Assembly: GCA_964369315.1 (NCBI GenBank)
Contig: CAYJEJ010000001.1
Coordinates: 90,352 to 154,351, forward strand
Direction: 5' to 3'
Source: CAYJEJ01 sp964369315
GTDB lineage: Bacteria; Pseudomonadota; Alphaproteobacteria; UBA3830; JAIRWN01
Length of the DNA stretch: 64,000 nucleotides
In this document: positions 28,353 to 37,640 of the stretch, one piece after another
Position numbering within the stretch: position 1 is the stretch's first letter
Layout of the letters: each line of letters begins with the position of its first letter
Made by a program: the position numbers and the translations under genes
Notes under the pieces: model-generated
What the model saw: the letters and a program-made list of their open reading frames with translations, nothing else
Told to the model about the DNA's origin: nothing
The model's database searches: none

Positions 28353-28555
28353 TGTGGTTTATATGGTTGCTGAAAAGCGATTATATAAGAAGTAGTTAGG
28401 CATATATTATGAGTGAGGTCATAGGCTTAACTGAATTAGAAAGAGCCTTAAAAACAAACCTCATCAAGCAACTTCTCAAAGGAGGAGGGCAGGTGAATTG
28501 GCAAAACCGGTTAACCCTATTGGTTATCCCAACACACCACCTACCCCCCTCCTTT
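28353..28555 (+). other. Conserved structured 3' element, copy 2
   Basis: The same three-hairpin order as after copies 1 and 3. The long hairpin at 28478-28555 pairs AAAGGAGGAGGGCAGGTG with CACCTACCCCCCTCCTTT (16 of 18 positions) and encloses GGTTAACC and GGTTATCC, which can pair with each other. The 28353-28693 gap holds this element, the rest of the duplicated flank and the ahpC remnant; no gene is supported. Confidence 0.65.
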
Positions 28556-28647
28556 CTCTTAAATAAAACAATATATGTTTATAGACGCAATAAAGTGAAT
28601 TCAAAAGTCACATCCTTAATACCAAACAATAAAATATATCCCCCCTC

Positions 28648-28676
28648 CTAAACACCCGCGGGACTCAGGGCTTTGC
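28648..28676 (-). pseudogene. 3' remnant of ahpC carried by the duplication
   Basis: On the minus strand these 29 bases match the last codons and stop of ahpC (19372-19400) with one difference in the coding part. It marks the outer edge of the right arm and shows the direction of copying. Confidence 0.8.
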
Positions 28677-28693
28677 GGGGGTTAAATGATGTT

Positions 28694-30046
28694 TTACATT
28701 TGGGATTTTTTGAAATCTTTTTCTAACCTTAATTTTTTATCAGCATCGTGAATGACTTTCTCAAGGCTTATATCGTCGTAATATGTATAAACGCTAGAGC
28801 TGAAGGTTATTGTTATTGTGCCATTATCCGAAGAGTAGCTATAGAGATTTACTTGGTTTGTTATTTCAGTAACTGTGTTTTTTGCTTCTTCATTTGACGT
28901 GTTGGGCATTATAATCAAAAACTCATCTCCGCCGTACCTACAGACATAGTCAGTTTTTTTCACCAAGCTATTCATTATTTTGCCAATATTGGTCAATACA
29001 GCGTCTCCTGACAAGTGCCCAAAGCTATCATTAACTTTCTTAAAGTTGTCGAGGTCAATAATACATATGCTAATCGGTTTTTTTGCATAAACATTGGGGT
29101 CGAGTTTAAGAAAAAAGTTATCTATAAACCGTCGATTATAAAGACCTGTTAAGCTGTCTTTTATGGATAATTCAAAATTGTTAAAAAAGTAATTATTTAA
29201 CTCATTGTATAATTTTTTATATAAAACTAGACTTTCAATCTTTTTTTGAATTTCAAATCCGTCAGAACAAGACAAAACGATATCCATATCATTTATATAG
29301 TTGAGAGTTTCGTCATATTCAGCCAACACATCATCGTTCACGAATAACACAGGGGTGCCAAACTTTCGAGACATTATAAGGTCGTGATACTGCGATGGAT
29401 TTTTTTTAAAATTTTGGAAACCGAGAATAATGCAGTCAAATTTATCAACTAATCTTTTTGTTTGAACCTGCGTAGTGTTGGACTTTTTTAGGTTTGCAAA
29501 ATTGATAGTTTTTAGTTTCTCAAAGACATCCTTGTCAACGTCAAACGTCACAACACTAATATCGCCTAGGTTAACATCTGGGCGAAGTTTAAATTCTTCC
29601 AAATGAAAATAATCGCTATTCCTGATTAAGCGTTCACACATGTCTTTATAAAATTTTGTGATATGTTGATATCTTCTCACTAGTTGAGAAAATGCCGTTT
29701 CACCAAAACTTAACCTAATAAAACCATCTATACCTAGGTCGCGATATGCTTGGGTGTCGAAAAAATTATTGCCCTCAATCGCAACAAATATAGGAACATA
29801 TAAATTGCGAGCAAAACACTTTTTCTTCAATTGATGAACATATTTTACAAACTTAGGGTCGTTGAGGTGTTTGGAAACCGTAAGGCTATCGAATAGGATT
29901 AAATTAGCAGATTTTGGCTCAATAAAGCTATATACATCTGAGATATTATCAACAAAATGAACCTTGCCCAAGGCATTTGAAACAATACGCGTAAGTCGAT
30001 TAGAACACGCACCTCCGCAAATTAATATCATCCGCCAATACCTCAT
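28694..30046 (-). CDS. pleD: PleD-like diguanylate cyclase (two receiver-like domains plus GGDEF)
   Basis: A 450-aa protein. Residues 1-130 and about 150-275 look like degenerate receiver domains. The second lacks a clear phosphoacceptor; the first has L-I-L-F-D near residue 55. A GGDEF domain starts at D-S-L-T-G-L-Y-N-R-R near 290, with the active loop R-Y-G-G-D-E-F intact, so it should make c-di-GMP. The product-inhibition I-site is K-K-T-D where R-x-x-D is usual, so feedback may be weak. It overlaps the DivK-like gene by 4 bases, the Caulobacter divK-pleD arrangement. Confidence 0.88.
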   Translation of the reverse strand: MRYWRMILICGGACSNRLTRIVSNALGKVHFVDNISDVYSFIEPKSANLILFDSLTVSKHLNDPKFVKYVHQLKKKCFARNLYVPIFVAIEGNNFFDTQAYRDLGIDGFIRLSFGETAFSQLVRRYQHITKFYKDMCERLIRNSDYFHLEEFKLRPDVNLGDISVVTFDVDKDVFEKLKTINFANLKKSNTTQVQTKRLVDKFDCIILGFQNFKKNPSQYHDLIMSRKFGTPVLFVNDDVLAEYDETLNYINDMDIVLSCSDGFEIQKKIESLVLYKKLYNELNNYFFNNFELSIKDSLTGLYNRRFIDNFFLKLDPNVYAKKPISICIIDLDNFKKVNDSFGHLSGDAVLTNIGKIMNSLVKKTDYVCRYGGDEFLIIMPNTSNEEAKNTVTEITNQVNLYSYSSDNGTITITFSSSVYTYYDDISLEKVIHDADKKLRLEKDFKKSQM

Positions 30047-30414
30047 TCATATTCATTAAAAAATTCCCTTACAATTTGAACAAATTCAAGCAAATTTAAG
30101 GGCTTATTTAGTATTCTATCATACCCTGTTTTTTTTAAAAATGATTTTCTGTTTTTATTAGTGTCAGATGTGATTATTATACTGTTTATGTATTTTTCGC
30201 CATTTTTTATCATTTTGGCGATTTCTTTTGATTGGTTTTCTAGATTATGTTCATCAAAAATAATCAAATTAATATTTTCCAAACTAATAATGTCGTCAAT
30301 ATTTGACACAGAGGTAGCATTTATCTCGTGTGTTTGCAACATATCTTGATACATCAGTGCCTGTATAGGGCTATCGGCGATTATTAAAATTTGAGTGTGT
30401 TTTAACTTTTCCAT
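30043..30414 (-). CDS. divK: DivK-like single-domain response regulator
   Basis: A 123-aa stand-alone receiver. Asp54 (I-I-F-D-E-H-N) fits the phosphoacceptor, the conserved Lys is in L-N-K-P-L near 102, and Thr/Ser in I-I-T-S. One acidic pocket residue is missing: the beta1 loop reads A-D (13-14) where DivK proteins have E-D or D-D. Naming follows from the gene pair with pleD; in alphaproteobacteria DivK controls asymmetric division through DivJ/PleC, none of which is in the window. Confidence 0.8.
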   Translation of the reverse strand: MEKLKHTQILIIADSPIQALMYQDMLQTHEINATSVSNIDDIISLENINLIIFDEHNLENQSKEIAKMIKNGEKYINSIIITSDTNKNRKSFLKKTGYDRILNKPLNLLEFVQIVREFFNEYE

Positions 30415-30474
30415 AAACCGCAGAATAGATTTTAATCGTAAAAAAATAGTTAAACTTTCGAGGAATAGGTCAAC

Positions 30475-32841
30475 TTATTTTTTAGTTTTACTTAACGCTA
30501 TTTTTATGACATCCATAGCTTCGCTTATGCTAGAAATAGTAAATAATTTTGAGTAATCAATCGAAAAATATTGGCTATTATGTTTTATATAAGGACCAAA
30601 ACGACCGACACCAGTTGACACCTCTTGACCGTCTTCAGGGTGTTTACCCAAAACATTTGGCTGGTTTAATAAGCTTTGTGCCTGACTTAAAGATATGCTA
30701 AAAGGCTCCATTTTTTTTGGAACGGCAATTCGTTTAACCTTTATGATAGGCTCGTTTTTCTTAGATGGTTTTCCTTTTGGGGCGTCGCCAATTTGTAGGT
30801 AAAACCCATAAGGACCTTTTCTTAAGGAGATGTCTTCCCCGCTGACGTCATCTTGCCCCAAAATTTTTGGCTCAAACTTAGAATACTTTGCATCCTCGCC
30901 ACTTTCATCGCCAAAACTATTCGCATTATAAAGCGACTTGACAAAAGAACACTCTGGATAGAGTGAACACCCTAGGAATGCACCATATTTGCCTATTTTG
31001 AGGTTGACCCTGCCCTTTGCACAGGTTGGACACACCCTGATTTTTTCAATGTCCTCGCCATCTTTTATTGGGAAAAAGTGATTGCTCAGCTTGGTTTCTA
31101 TAAAGTCGAGCACCTCGGCAATACGTAAATTTTTGGAATTATCAACAACAGCAACAAAACCGTTCCAAAAGTTTTTTAACACTTCTAGCCAAGATATCCT
31201 TGAGTTGGAGATGTCATCTAATTCTTGCTCGAGACCAGCCGTAAAATCATATTCAACATATTTTGTAAAATAATTTGATAAAAATGCGTTCACTATCATC
31301 CCGCGCTCTTCTGGAAAAAACCTTTTTTTATCCAAACGAACATAGTTACGGTCTTGTAAAACTTGAATAATGTTTGCATATGTCGATGGGCGTCCGATAC
31401 CCAGCTCTTCCAACCTTTTTACAAGGCTGGCTTCAGTATATCTGGCAGGTGCTTGTGTGAAGTGTTGTTTGTCTTCTAATTTCTCTAATGCAACGGCTTC
31501 ACCTTCCTTAATGATTGGCAACATACCATTGGATTCATCTGAATTTTCATCATCTTTTTCCTCTTGATATACCTTCATAAATCCATCAAATGCGATCATC
31601 GAGCCCACAGCACGGAAATTATGTAAATCTTGAATATCAGATATATCGGCTATTACTTGGTCAATAAGAGCTTGTGCCATCTGACAAGAAATGGTTCTTT
31701 TCCAAATCAGCTCATATAGTTTAAAAAGGTCTTTTTCCAAGCTCCCCTGTACGCTGGATGGGGTTATTCCTATGTTGGTGGGTCGGATGGCTTCGTGGGC
31801 TTCTTGGGCGTTTTTTACCTTGCTTTGGAATGTCCTTGGCGTGTTTGGTAAGTATTTTTCGCCAAAATCTTTATTAATTAACTCACGTATTGATACGATT
31901 GCCTCCTGAGACAGGTTCACGCTGTCTGTTCTCATATAAGTTATAAGACCAATTGTTTCCCCTCCAACATCGACGCCTTCATAAAGCGATTGTGCCAATT
32001 GCATGGTTTTTTTTGCTGAAAAACCGAGTTTTCTGGAAGCGTCTTGTTGCAATGTAGATGTTATAAACGGTGCCCAAGGATTGCGTTTGATAGTCTTTTT
32101 TTCTATTTTTTTAACGGAGTATTCTTTATTTTTTACGCTCTCAACCGCTGTTTTTGAAAGGGTTGCATTATTTATGGTGAATTTGTCGAGCTTTTTACCA
32201 TATAATACAGTAAGTTTGGCGGGAAAATTTTCGCCATTAGATTTTTTAAAAAACGCCTCAATAGTCCAAAATTCTTCTGGTTTGAAGACTTCAATCTCAC
32301 ATTCTCTGTCTGCGATAAGACGTAACGCGACTGATTGCACCCTTCCAGCGGACTTACTCCCTGGTAATTTACGCCATAACACGGGCGATATTGTAAAACC
32401 GACTAAATAGTCCAGTGCTCTTCGTGCCAGATAAGCCTCAATAAGCGATTGGTCAAGTTCTCTTGGCGATTTTATTGCTTTATTTACGGCACTTTTAGTG
32501 ATTTCATGGAAGGCAATTCTATTAATTCCCTTTTTATCGCCGATTTGTTCAGAAATAATGTTTTTAATGTGCCAAGAAATGGCTTCACCCTCTCTATCGG
32601 GGTCGGTCGCTAGGAGAATTTCATCTGCTTTTTTGGATTCTTTTATAATCTGGTCAATATGACGCTTACTGCGTTCGCTAACCTCCCACAACATCGAAAA
32701 ATTATTGCTCGGGTCAACAGAGCCATTTTTAGACGGCAAATCACGTACATGACCGTAGCTTGCGAGCACCTTATATTCTGACCCAAGGTATTTATTTATC
32801 GTCTTTGCCTTAGCAGGAGACTCAACTATGACTAATTTCAT
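30475..32841 (-). CDS. topA: DNA topoisomerase I
   Basis: A type IA topoisomerase of 788 aa that relaxes negative supercoils. Visible features: the Toprim start V-E-S-P-A-K-A-K-T-I-N-K-Y, D-P-D-R-E-G-E-A-I-S-W-H, catalytic Tyr in I-T-Y-M-R-T-D-S, and one C-terminal zinc ribbon (C-P-T-C then C-S-L-Y-P-E-C). Then come topoisomerase C-terminal repeats with R-K-G-P-Y-G-F-Y and G-R-F-G-P-Y-I. The alphaproteobacterial dprA neighbour is not present. Confidence 0.97.
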   Translation of the reverse strand: MKLVIVESPAKAKTINKYLGSEYKVLASYGHVRDLPSKNGSVDPSNNFSMLWEVSERSKRHIDQIIKESKKADEILLATDPDREGEAISWHIKNIISEQIGDKKGINRIAFHEITKSAVNKAIKSPRELDQSLIEAYLARRALDYLVGFTISPVLWRKLPGSKSAGRVQSVALRLIADRECEIEVFKPEEFWTIEAFFKKSNGENFPAKLTVLYGKKLDKFTINNATLSKTAVESVKNKEYSVKKIEKKTIKRNPWAPFITSTLQQDASRKLGFSAKKTMQLAQSLYEGVDVGGETIGLITYMRTDSVNLSQEAIVSIRELINKDFGEKYLPNTPRTFQSKVKNAQEAHEAIRPTNIGITPSSVQGSLEKDLFKLYELIWKRTISCQMAQALIDQVIADISDIQDLHNFRAVGSMIAFDGFMKVYQEEKDDENSDESNGMLPIIKEGEAVALEKLEDKQHFTQAPARYTEASLVKRLEELGIGRPSTYANIIQVLQDRNYVRLDKKRFFPEERGMIVNAFLSNYFTKYVEYDFTAGLEQELDDISNSRISWLEVLKNFWNGFVAVVDNSKNLRIAEVLDFIETKLSNHFFPIKDGEDIEKIRVCPTCAKGRVNLKIGKYGAFLGCSLYPECSFVKSLYNANSFGDESGEDAKYSKFEPKILGQDDVSGEDISLRKGPYGFYLQIGDAPKGKPSKKNEPIIKVKRIAVPKKMEPFSISLSQAQSLLNQPNVLGKHPEDGQEVSTGVGRFGPYIKHNSQYFSIDYSKLFTISSISEAMDVIKIALSKTKK

Positions 32842-32903
32842 TATAAACCGTTTTTACTACTTAAATATACTACACACAACAAACATTGATGCAAAATATT
32901 TTA

Positions 32904-34049
32904 TTATTGTTCCAAAAGAACCTTTTCCCACTGATTGCATACATGAGAGATGTTATGTTTCGCTTCCATTAAGGTTTTTAGCTCACTCGAACGCGTCTGT
33001 GAACTAAAAAATTTAATTTTTTCAACAATTGCACCAGCAAGCAACTTAGGGCTCTTAATCGGAACAAGGTTTAATTCATCCCCTACTAACTCCCTTATAT
33101 AAGGAATATCGCTGGCTATAATTTCACACCCCGCACAAATCGCCTCCATAAGAGAGTTTGGCATGCCCTCAGCGTGTGATGGAAAAACAAACACATCACA
33201 AATATTTAACAAATCAGCGACATCATGTCGCTCCCCGAGAAATAGGACATGCTCTTCTAATGAAAATTTTTTGACCATTTTTTCTAAATGATTACGCATT
33301 GGACCATCACCAACAAACAAAAACTTCCAGTTATCTTGCGTTAATTGAGACAAATCTTGTTTCGCTAGATAAAGGCTTTCAATGGTTTCTTCATGACCCT
33401 TGAACTCAACAAGCCTTGCAACATTCATGAAAATTAACGAATCTTGTTTTAGAGATAGAGATTGTTTTATGGCAGTTTTTTCTTGGCTGTTTTCAAACTG
33501 TTTGAAGTCAATGGCATTATTGACGATAGATATTTTTTTTTCTGGCTGAGATTCTTCTGATACTAAATACTTTAATAAAGCATTACTATTGACGATAATT
33601 TTATTCGCAACTCTATATAACAGACGTTCATATAGTCTTAATATAGGATTATATTGTCTGTCTATTTCATTACGGATGCTGATTATTTTTTTGCAACTGT
33701 CCCTAGCGATGATGCTTGCACTAACTCCAAATAAGACCGAGTGTGACATCATGAAAATAGTGGTAATGTTTTTATGATTTTTAAACTCTGAATACAGATG
33801 ATACAAAATCACAAAAAACTTGTTGATTAGTCCAAATATACCCTTAGTTAATCTAAATTGACGTGGTTTTGAGATTGTTATACCATTGGCTAGTAATAAA
33901 GGTGTGAAAACGCCGTCAACTGGATTTAGAGTAACCAGTCTTATGTGCCATCCTAATTTAACCAACTCTGGCAGTACTAGGCTCATTTGCCTTTCAGCAC
34001 CGCCCGTTGATGTTGAACCAATCACAAATCGTGCTATCTTTTTTTTCAT
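32904..34049 (-). CDS. Glycosyltransferase, GT4 family
   Basis: A 381-aa GT-B fold enzyme with the N-terminal donor-loop motif S-T-G-G-A-E-R-Q and the C-terminal E-x7-E motif in E-G-M-P-N-S-L-M-E of nucleotide-sugar retaining GT4 enzymes. Probably adds a sugar to LPS or another surface glycan. The sugar cannot be predicted. It is divergent from a second GT4 gene with only 18 bases between start codons, so the two promoters must lie within coding DNA. Confidence 0.88.
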   Translation of the reverse strand: MKKKIARFVIGSTSTGGAERQMSLVLPELVKLGWHIRLVTLNPVDGVFTPLLLANGITISKPRQFRLTKGIFGLINKFFVILYHLYSEFKNHKNITTIFMMSHSVLFGVSASIIARDSCKKIISIRNEIDRQYNPILRLYERLLYRVANKIIVNSNALLKYLVSEESQPEKKISIVNNAIDFKQFENSQEKTAIKQSLSLKQDSLIFMNVARLVEFKGHEETIESLYLAKQDLSQLTQDNWKFLFVGDGPMRNHLEKMVKKFSLEEHVLFLGERHDVADLLNICDVFVFPSHAEGMPNSLMEAICAGCEIIASDIPYIRELVGDELNLVPIKSPKLLAGAIVEKIKFFSSQTRSSELKTLMEAKHNISHVCNQWEKVLLEQ

Positions 34050-34067
34050 TTGGTTAGGTCATAAAAC

Positions 34068-35129
34068 ATGAAGATATTATTCACCATTCCAACATTACGT
34101 CAAGGGGGGGCTGAGCGTGTGATGTGTATGTTGGCGAATTATTTTTCTGATAAACACGATGTGGTTTTGGCTGTTCAAGATGATAAAAAAAATGACGCCT
34201 ATGACCTATCACACAAGGTGAATCGTTTTCATATTAATTCTGTTTTCCCAAAATTGTTTTCTATAATTAAGTTGCGGAAAACGATAAAAGATTTTCAACC
34301 AGACATTATTATATCATTTTTAATATTACAAAACGTTCAAACCATTTTTGCGTCTTTAGGTTTAAAAGTGCCGGTAATTATTAGCGAACGTACTTGTAAA
34401 GAATTTTATGATACAAATCTTAAAAAAATTACTAGTAGGATTTTGTTTTGGTTTTATAAGTACGCAACGCACCTTGTCGTTCAAACCATAAGGGTAAAAA
34501 AGCAGTTTAAGTCCGTGAAAAATATTAGTATAATTTCTAATCCAGTTGCTGATATTCCGCCATATGAAACTAAGGAAAAAAACAAGATTATCAGCGTTTC
34601 ACGGCTAATAAAATTAAAGTCATTAGATACATTAATATTAGCCTTTGCAAAAATATCTCCCAAATATCCTAATTGGAGTTTGGACATTTGGGGCGATGGT
34701 GTGCAACGTGAATTTCTCCAAAACCTTATCAAGTCTTTAAATTTAAACGAAAAAATAAAATTATGCGGCTCAACCAGAGATATCGTTTCAAAATTAAAAC
34801 AAGCCAACATTTTTGTTTTTTCGTCAAAATATGAAGGTTTTCCAAACGCTTTGTGTGAGGCAATGATGTCGCGTCTGCCAGTGATTTATACTAATATAAG
34901 CGGCTCAGATGAATTAATAATTCCGAATGAAACAGGTCTCCTGGTCGAAAGAGAAAATGTTGAGCAACTAGCCGAGGCTTTAATTCGGTTAATAAATTCA
35001 AAAACTTTGCGGGAATACTTGGGCGATAATGCAAAAAAACACGTGCAAGAAAATTTTTCGTACGAAAAAATATGCTTAAAATGGGAAGAGCTAGCCCAAG
35101 CAGTTGTTAAGAAACGCAAAAAACAATAA
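34068..35129 (+). CDS. Glycosyltransferase, GT4 family
   Basis: A 353-aa GT4 enzyme: R-Q-G-G-A-E-R-V at 12-19, S-R-L-I-K-L-K-S opening the C-terminal domain near 178, and the E-x7-E site in E-G-F-P-N-A-L-C-E. It resembles N-acetylgalactosamine or glucosyl transferases of surface polysaccharide pathways, but the specificity is not readable. A distant paralogue of its divergent neighbour. Confidence 0.88.
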   Translation: MKILFTIPTLRQGGAERVMCMLANYFSDKHDVVLAVQDDKKNDAYDLSHKVNRFHINSVFPKLFSIIKLRKTIKDFQPDIIISFLILQNVQTIFASLGLKVPVIISERTCKEFYDTNLKKITSRILFWFYKYATHLVVQTIRVKKQFKSVKNISIISNPVADIPPYETKEKNKIISVSRLIKLKSLDTLILAFAKISPKYPNWSLDIWGDGVQREFLQNLIKSLNLNEKIKLCGSTRDIVSKLKQANIFVFSSKYEGFPNALCEAMMSRLPVIYTNISGSDELIIPNETGLLVERENVEQLAEALIRLINSKTLREYLGDNAKKHVQENFSYEKICLKWEELAQAVVKKRKKQ

Positions 35130-35214
35130 CCAATAGGATATTAATCCTAGACATTTTAATAAAGTCAGTGTATTATCTCGGTTCAAGTGGCAAAAATTAA
35201 TTTTGGAGCTTGTT

Positions 35215-36537
35215 TTGACCGAGTCTAGAAAGTTGAACGTGTTGGGTCGTGTTGTTTCTAAGACCTCGGGCATATTTTCCTCAATTTTCCAGTTATCTAA
35301 AGGCGTTCGGGCTGTTTGTATTGGCACTATGCTAGTGGGCATGTCCACGACCATAACATACAGTATTTCGCCGTTTTATATGCGTGAGGTACTGGGTCTA
35401 AGCTTTGTTGCTGTGGGCATTATCGAAAGCACAACAGAAGCCCTTTCTCAATTAACAAGGCTTTTAGCAGGCGTTATTATAGATATGACCCGTAAGAAAA
35501 AGCCATTGTTACTCTTGGGTTTTGTTTTATCTGCGATAGCTAAACCACTTTTTATTATGGCAAATGGAGTTGGCGTTGTTGCGGCATCAAAAATCTTTGA
35601 TAGGTTTGGTAACGGAATATCCGCCACACCAAGAGATTCGTATGTCGCTGAAAGTGCTCCTGAGGATAAAAAAGGGGCTTATCTTGGAATAATGCTAACG
35701 CTCAAAACTTTTGGGTGTATGGCAGGACCAGTTTTCTTGGTGATGCTATTAGCGATTTGTAAATATATTGGTTTAGAAAAGACATCTGTGCTGAGCACAT
35801 TACTTTGGATAGGTTCGTTTCCATGTTTTATCGCGGTGTATCTCATTTTCAAAAATATGGACGAGTCTAAACCTATTAATGCTAATAATACTGGGGTTAA
35901 GAAAAAGAAAAAAGAAGAACGGTTCAAGCTGAGTGATGTCTTACACCTTCCTGCAAAGTACTGGCTTTTTATGTTGGTTATGACTCTTTTCATGGGTTCA
36001 AGAATGCCAGATGGTTTTGTGCTCCTAAGATTGCAAGAGATGAACTCGCCTGAGTGGTTTTATGCCAGTGCTAGTGGGATATATAACGCAACAGCCGCCC
36101 TTAGTTGTTATCCGATGGGAGTATTATCTGATAAATTATCTAGGACGACGGTATTAATGTTGTCATTTTTGGCTTTAATAGTCTGTTATGCTTGTTTTTC
36201 ATATAATGGTGGGGTTTTAGGCGGTTTGATAGGGATTATATTGTGGGGTGTTCAAAGAGGCACATCTCAGCTTCTTTCAACCGCATGCATAGTTGACATT
36301 GTTCCGAATAGAATGCTTGGCACTGCCCTTGGAATATTTAATTTAATTATTGGCGGGTCAACGATGTTTGCAGGTTTTATAGGGGGTCGGATTGCATCTA
36401 GTTCTGAATTATCTATAGCTTATAGGTATAGCACCATATTGACCATCGTCTCATTAATAGCACTTGGATTATTTTCAGCATATCTCAAATCAGAAAAGAA
36501 AAAATCACTCCTTAAGAACGTTGGGAATGAACAATAA
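35215..36537 (+). CDS. Major facilitator superfamily transporter
   Basis: A roughly 440-aa protein with about 12 hydrophobic segments. The MFS loop 2-3 signature is present as G-V-I-I-D-M-T-R-K-K-K-P near residue 90, and a cytoplasmic central loop rich in Lys (K-K-K-K-E-E-R) lies near 235. TTG at 35215 is preferred because GGAG lies 6 bases before it; an in-frame TTG at 35203 would add 4 residues. Substrate unknown. The last 11 bases overlap rlmN. Confidence 0.85.
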   Translation: MTESRKLNVLGRVVSKTSGIFSSIFQLSKGVRAVCIGTMLVGMSTTITYSISPFYMREVLGLSFVAVGIIESTTEALSQLTRLLAGVIIDMTRKKKPLLLLGFVLSAIAKPLFIMANGVGVVAASKIFDRFGNGISATPRDSYVAESAPEDKKGAYLGIMLTLKTFGCMAGPVFLVMLLAICKYIGLEKTSVLSTLLWIGSFPCFIAVYLIFKNMDESKPINANNTGVKKKKKEERFKLSDVLHLPAKYWLFMLVMTLFMGSRMPDGFVLLRLQEMNSPEWFYASASGIYNATAALSCYPMGVLSDKLSRTTVLMLSFLALIVCYACFSYNGGVLGGLIGIILWGVQRGTSQLLSTACIVDIVPNRMLGTALGIFNLIIGGSTMFAGFIGGRIASSSELSIAYRYSTILTIVSLIALGLFSAYLKSEKKKSLLKNVGNEQ

Positions 36538-37591
36538 AGTCAATCTTCTTAACCTAGATATGCATGAACTTGAAAGCCTCGTGCTTTCTCTGAAAATGAA
36601 AAGATTTCGTGCTCAACAGATTTGGAACTGGGTTTATGTCCAAGGTAAGCTTAACTTTAATGACATGGGCAATATTTCCCCAGAAGAACGGGAAGTGCTG
36701 TCTAACGCCTCAGTCTTTGACCTTCCTGTTTGTATCAAGAAGCTAGTTTCATCTGATGCGACGCAAAAATGGCTCATGCAAAGCGAAGATGGGAGCTTAT
36801 TCGAGAGCGTTTTTATTCCAGAAAGGACACGTGGAACGCTTTGTATATCCAGCCAAGTTGGTTGTTTTGTGGGGTGTAAGTTTTGTAATACTGCGTCACA
36901 AGGTTTCAAGCGTAATCTCACCAGTGCAGAAATTGTTGCTCAATTAATGCATGCAAAAAATATTTTAAGTGACTGGCCTACAACTCCACATAATAGGAAA
37001 ATCACGAACCTCGTGTTTATGGGAATGGGTGAACCCTTGTTTAATTATGATAATTTGACAAAAGCTCTTAAGATTATTACCGATAAAAATGGGCTAGCCT
37101 TTTCAAGTCGCAACATTACTGTTTCAACATCTGGAATAACAAATAAAATCTTGCCCCTTGGAGTGGATACAGGTGTAAATTTGGCGGTGTCATTGCATTC
37201 TGCCAACCCAGAAACACGTTCAAGCATCATGCCGATAAATAAGAAATATCCCTTGCTTGAGCTATTAAAAGTTTGTAAAGACTATCCGAAAATCAGCAAA
37301 ACAGAACGAGTTACTTTTGAATATATTATGTTAAAAGACATAAACGATTCTATGCCAGACGCTAAATTATTAGCTCAACAATTGCAGGGGATTAAAGCAA
37401 AAATCAACTTAATTCCTTTCAATCCTTGGCAAGGGTGCGATTTTCAACCATCACAGAGTACAAGGGTAATAGAATTTTCTGATTTTTTACGCAAAAAGGG
37501 TTACATCTGCACAATCCGTAAAAGTCGCGGTCAAGACATCATGGCTGCATGCGGTCAGCTGAAGGCAAAAGAAGAACTAATTATAGGTTAG
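36527..37591 (+). CDS. rlmN: 23S rRNA (adenine2503-C2)-methyltransferase RlmN
   Basis: A radical-SAM enzyme that methylates C2 of A2503 in 23S rRNA (and A37 of some tRNAs). With the start at ATG 36527 the product is 354 aa, typical for RlmN. The 4Fe-4S ligands are Cys113, Cys117 and Cys120 (C-F-V-G-C-K-F-C). The C-terminal catalytic Cys is in D-I-M-A-A-C-G-Q. An earlier in-frame ATG at 36464 lies inside the MFS gene and would add residues not typical of RlmN. Confidence 0.95.
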   Translation: MNNKVNLLNLDMHELESLVLSLKMKRFRAQQIWNWVYVQGKLNFNDMGNISPEEREVLSNASVFDLPVCIKKLVSSDATQKWLMQSEDGSLFESVFIPERTRGTLCISSQVGCFVGCKFCNTASQGFKRNLTSAEIVAQLMHAKNILSDWPTTPHNRKITNLVFMGMGEPLFNYDNLTKALKIITDKNGLAFSSRNITVSTSGITNKILPLGVDTGVNLAVSLHSANPETRSSIMPINKKYPLLELLKVCKDYPKISKTERVTFEYIMLKDINDSMPDAKLLAQQLQGIKAKINLIPFNPWQGCDFQPSQSTRVIEFSDFLRKKGYICTIRKSRGQDIMAACGQLKAKEELIIG

Positions 37592-37640
37592 TTACTTCTC
37601 AACAAGCGTCGCCATGCCTTGGAATGATAACGTCTTTTAG

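Larger units (their letters stand above)
26297..28676 (+). repeat. Right arm of 2.4-kb inverted duplication (metalloprotease cassette copy 2)
   Basis: This is the inverted counterpart of 19372-21772. It starts abruptly with the last ~40 codons of the GNAT gene and ends with the last 29 bases of ahpC, neither of which has a parent gene here. That shows the block was copied from the left arm's locus. Flanks are nearly identical; the middle of the enclosed coding sequence is not. Confidence 0.9.

Noticed and set aside
28409..28651. 80-codon open frame downstream of metalloprotease copy 2
   Set aside because: It lies across the structured 3' element, and the equivalent sequence in copy 3 stops after three codons, so the frame is not conserved.
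36464..36526. Upstream in-frame ATG for rlmN
   Set aside because: It would place 21 extra residues inside the MFS coding sequence; the ATG at 36527 gives the normal RlmN N-terminus.
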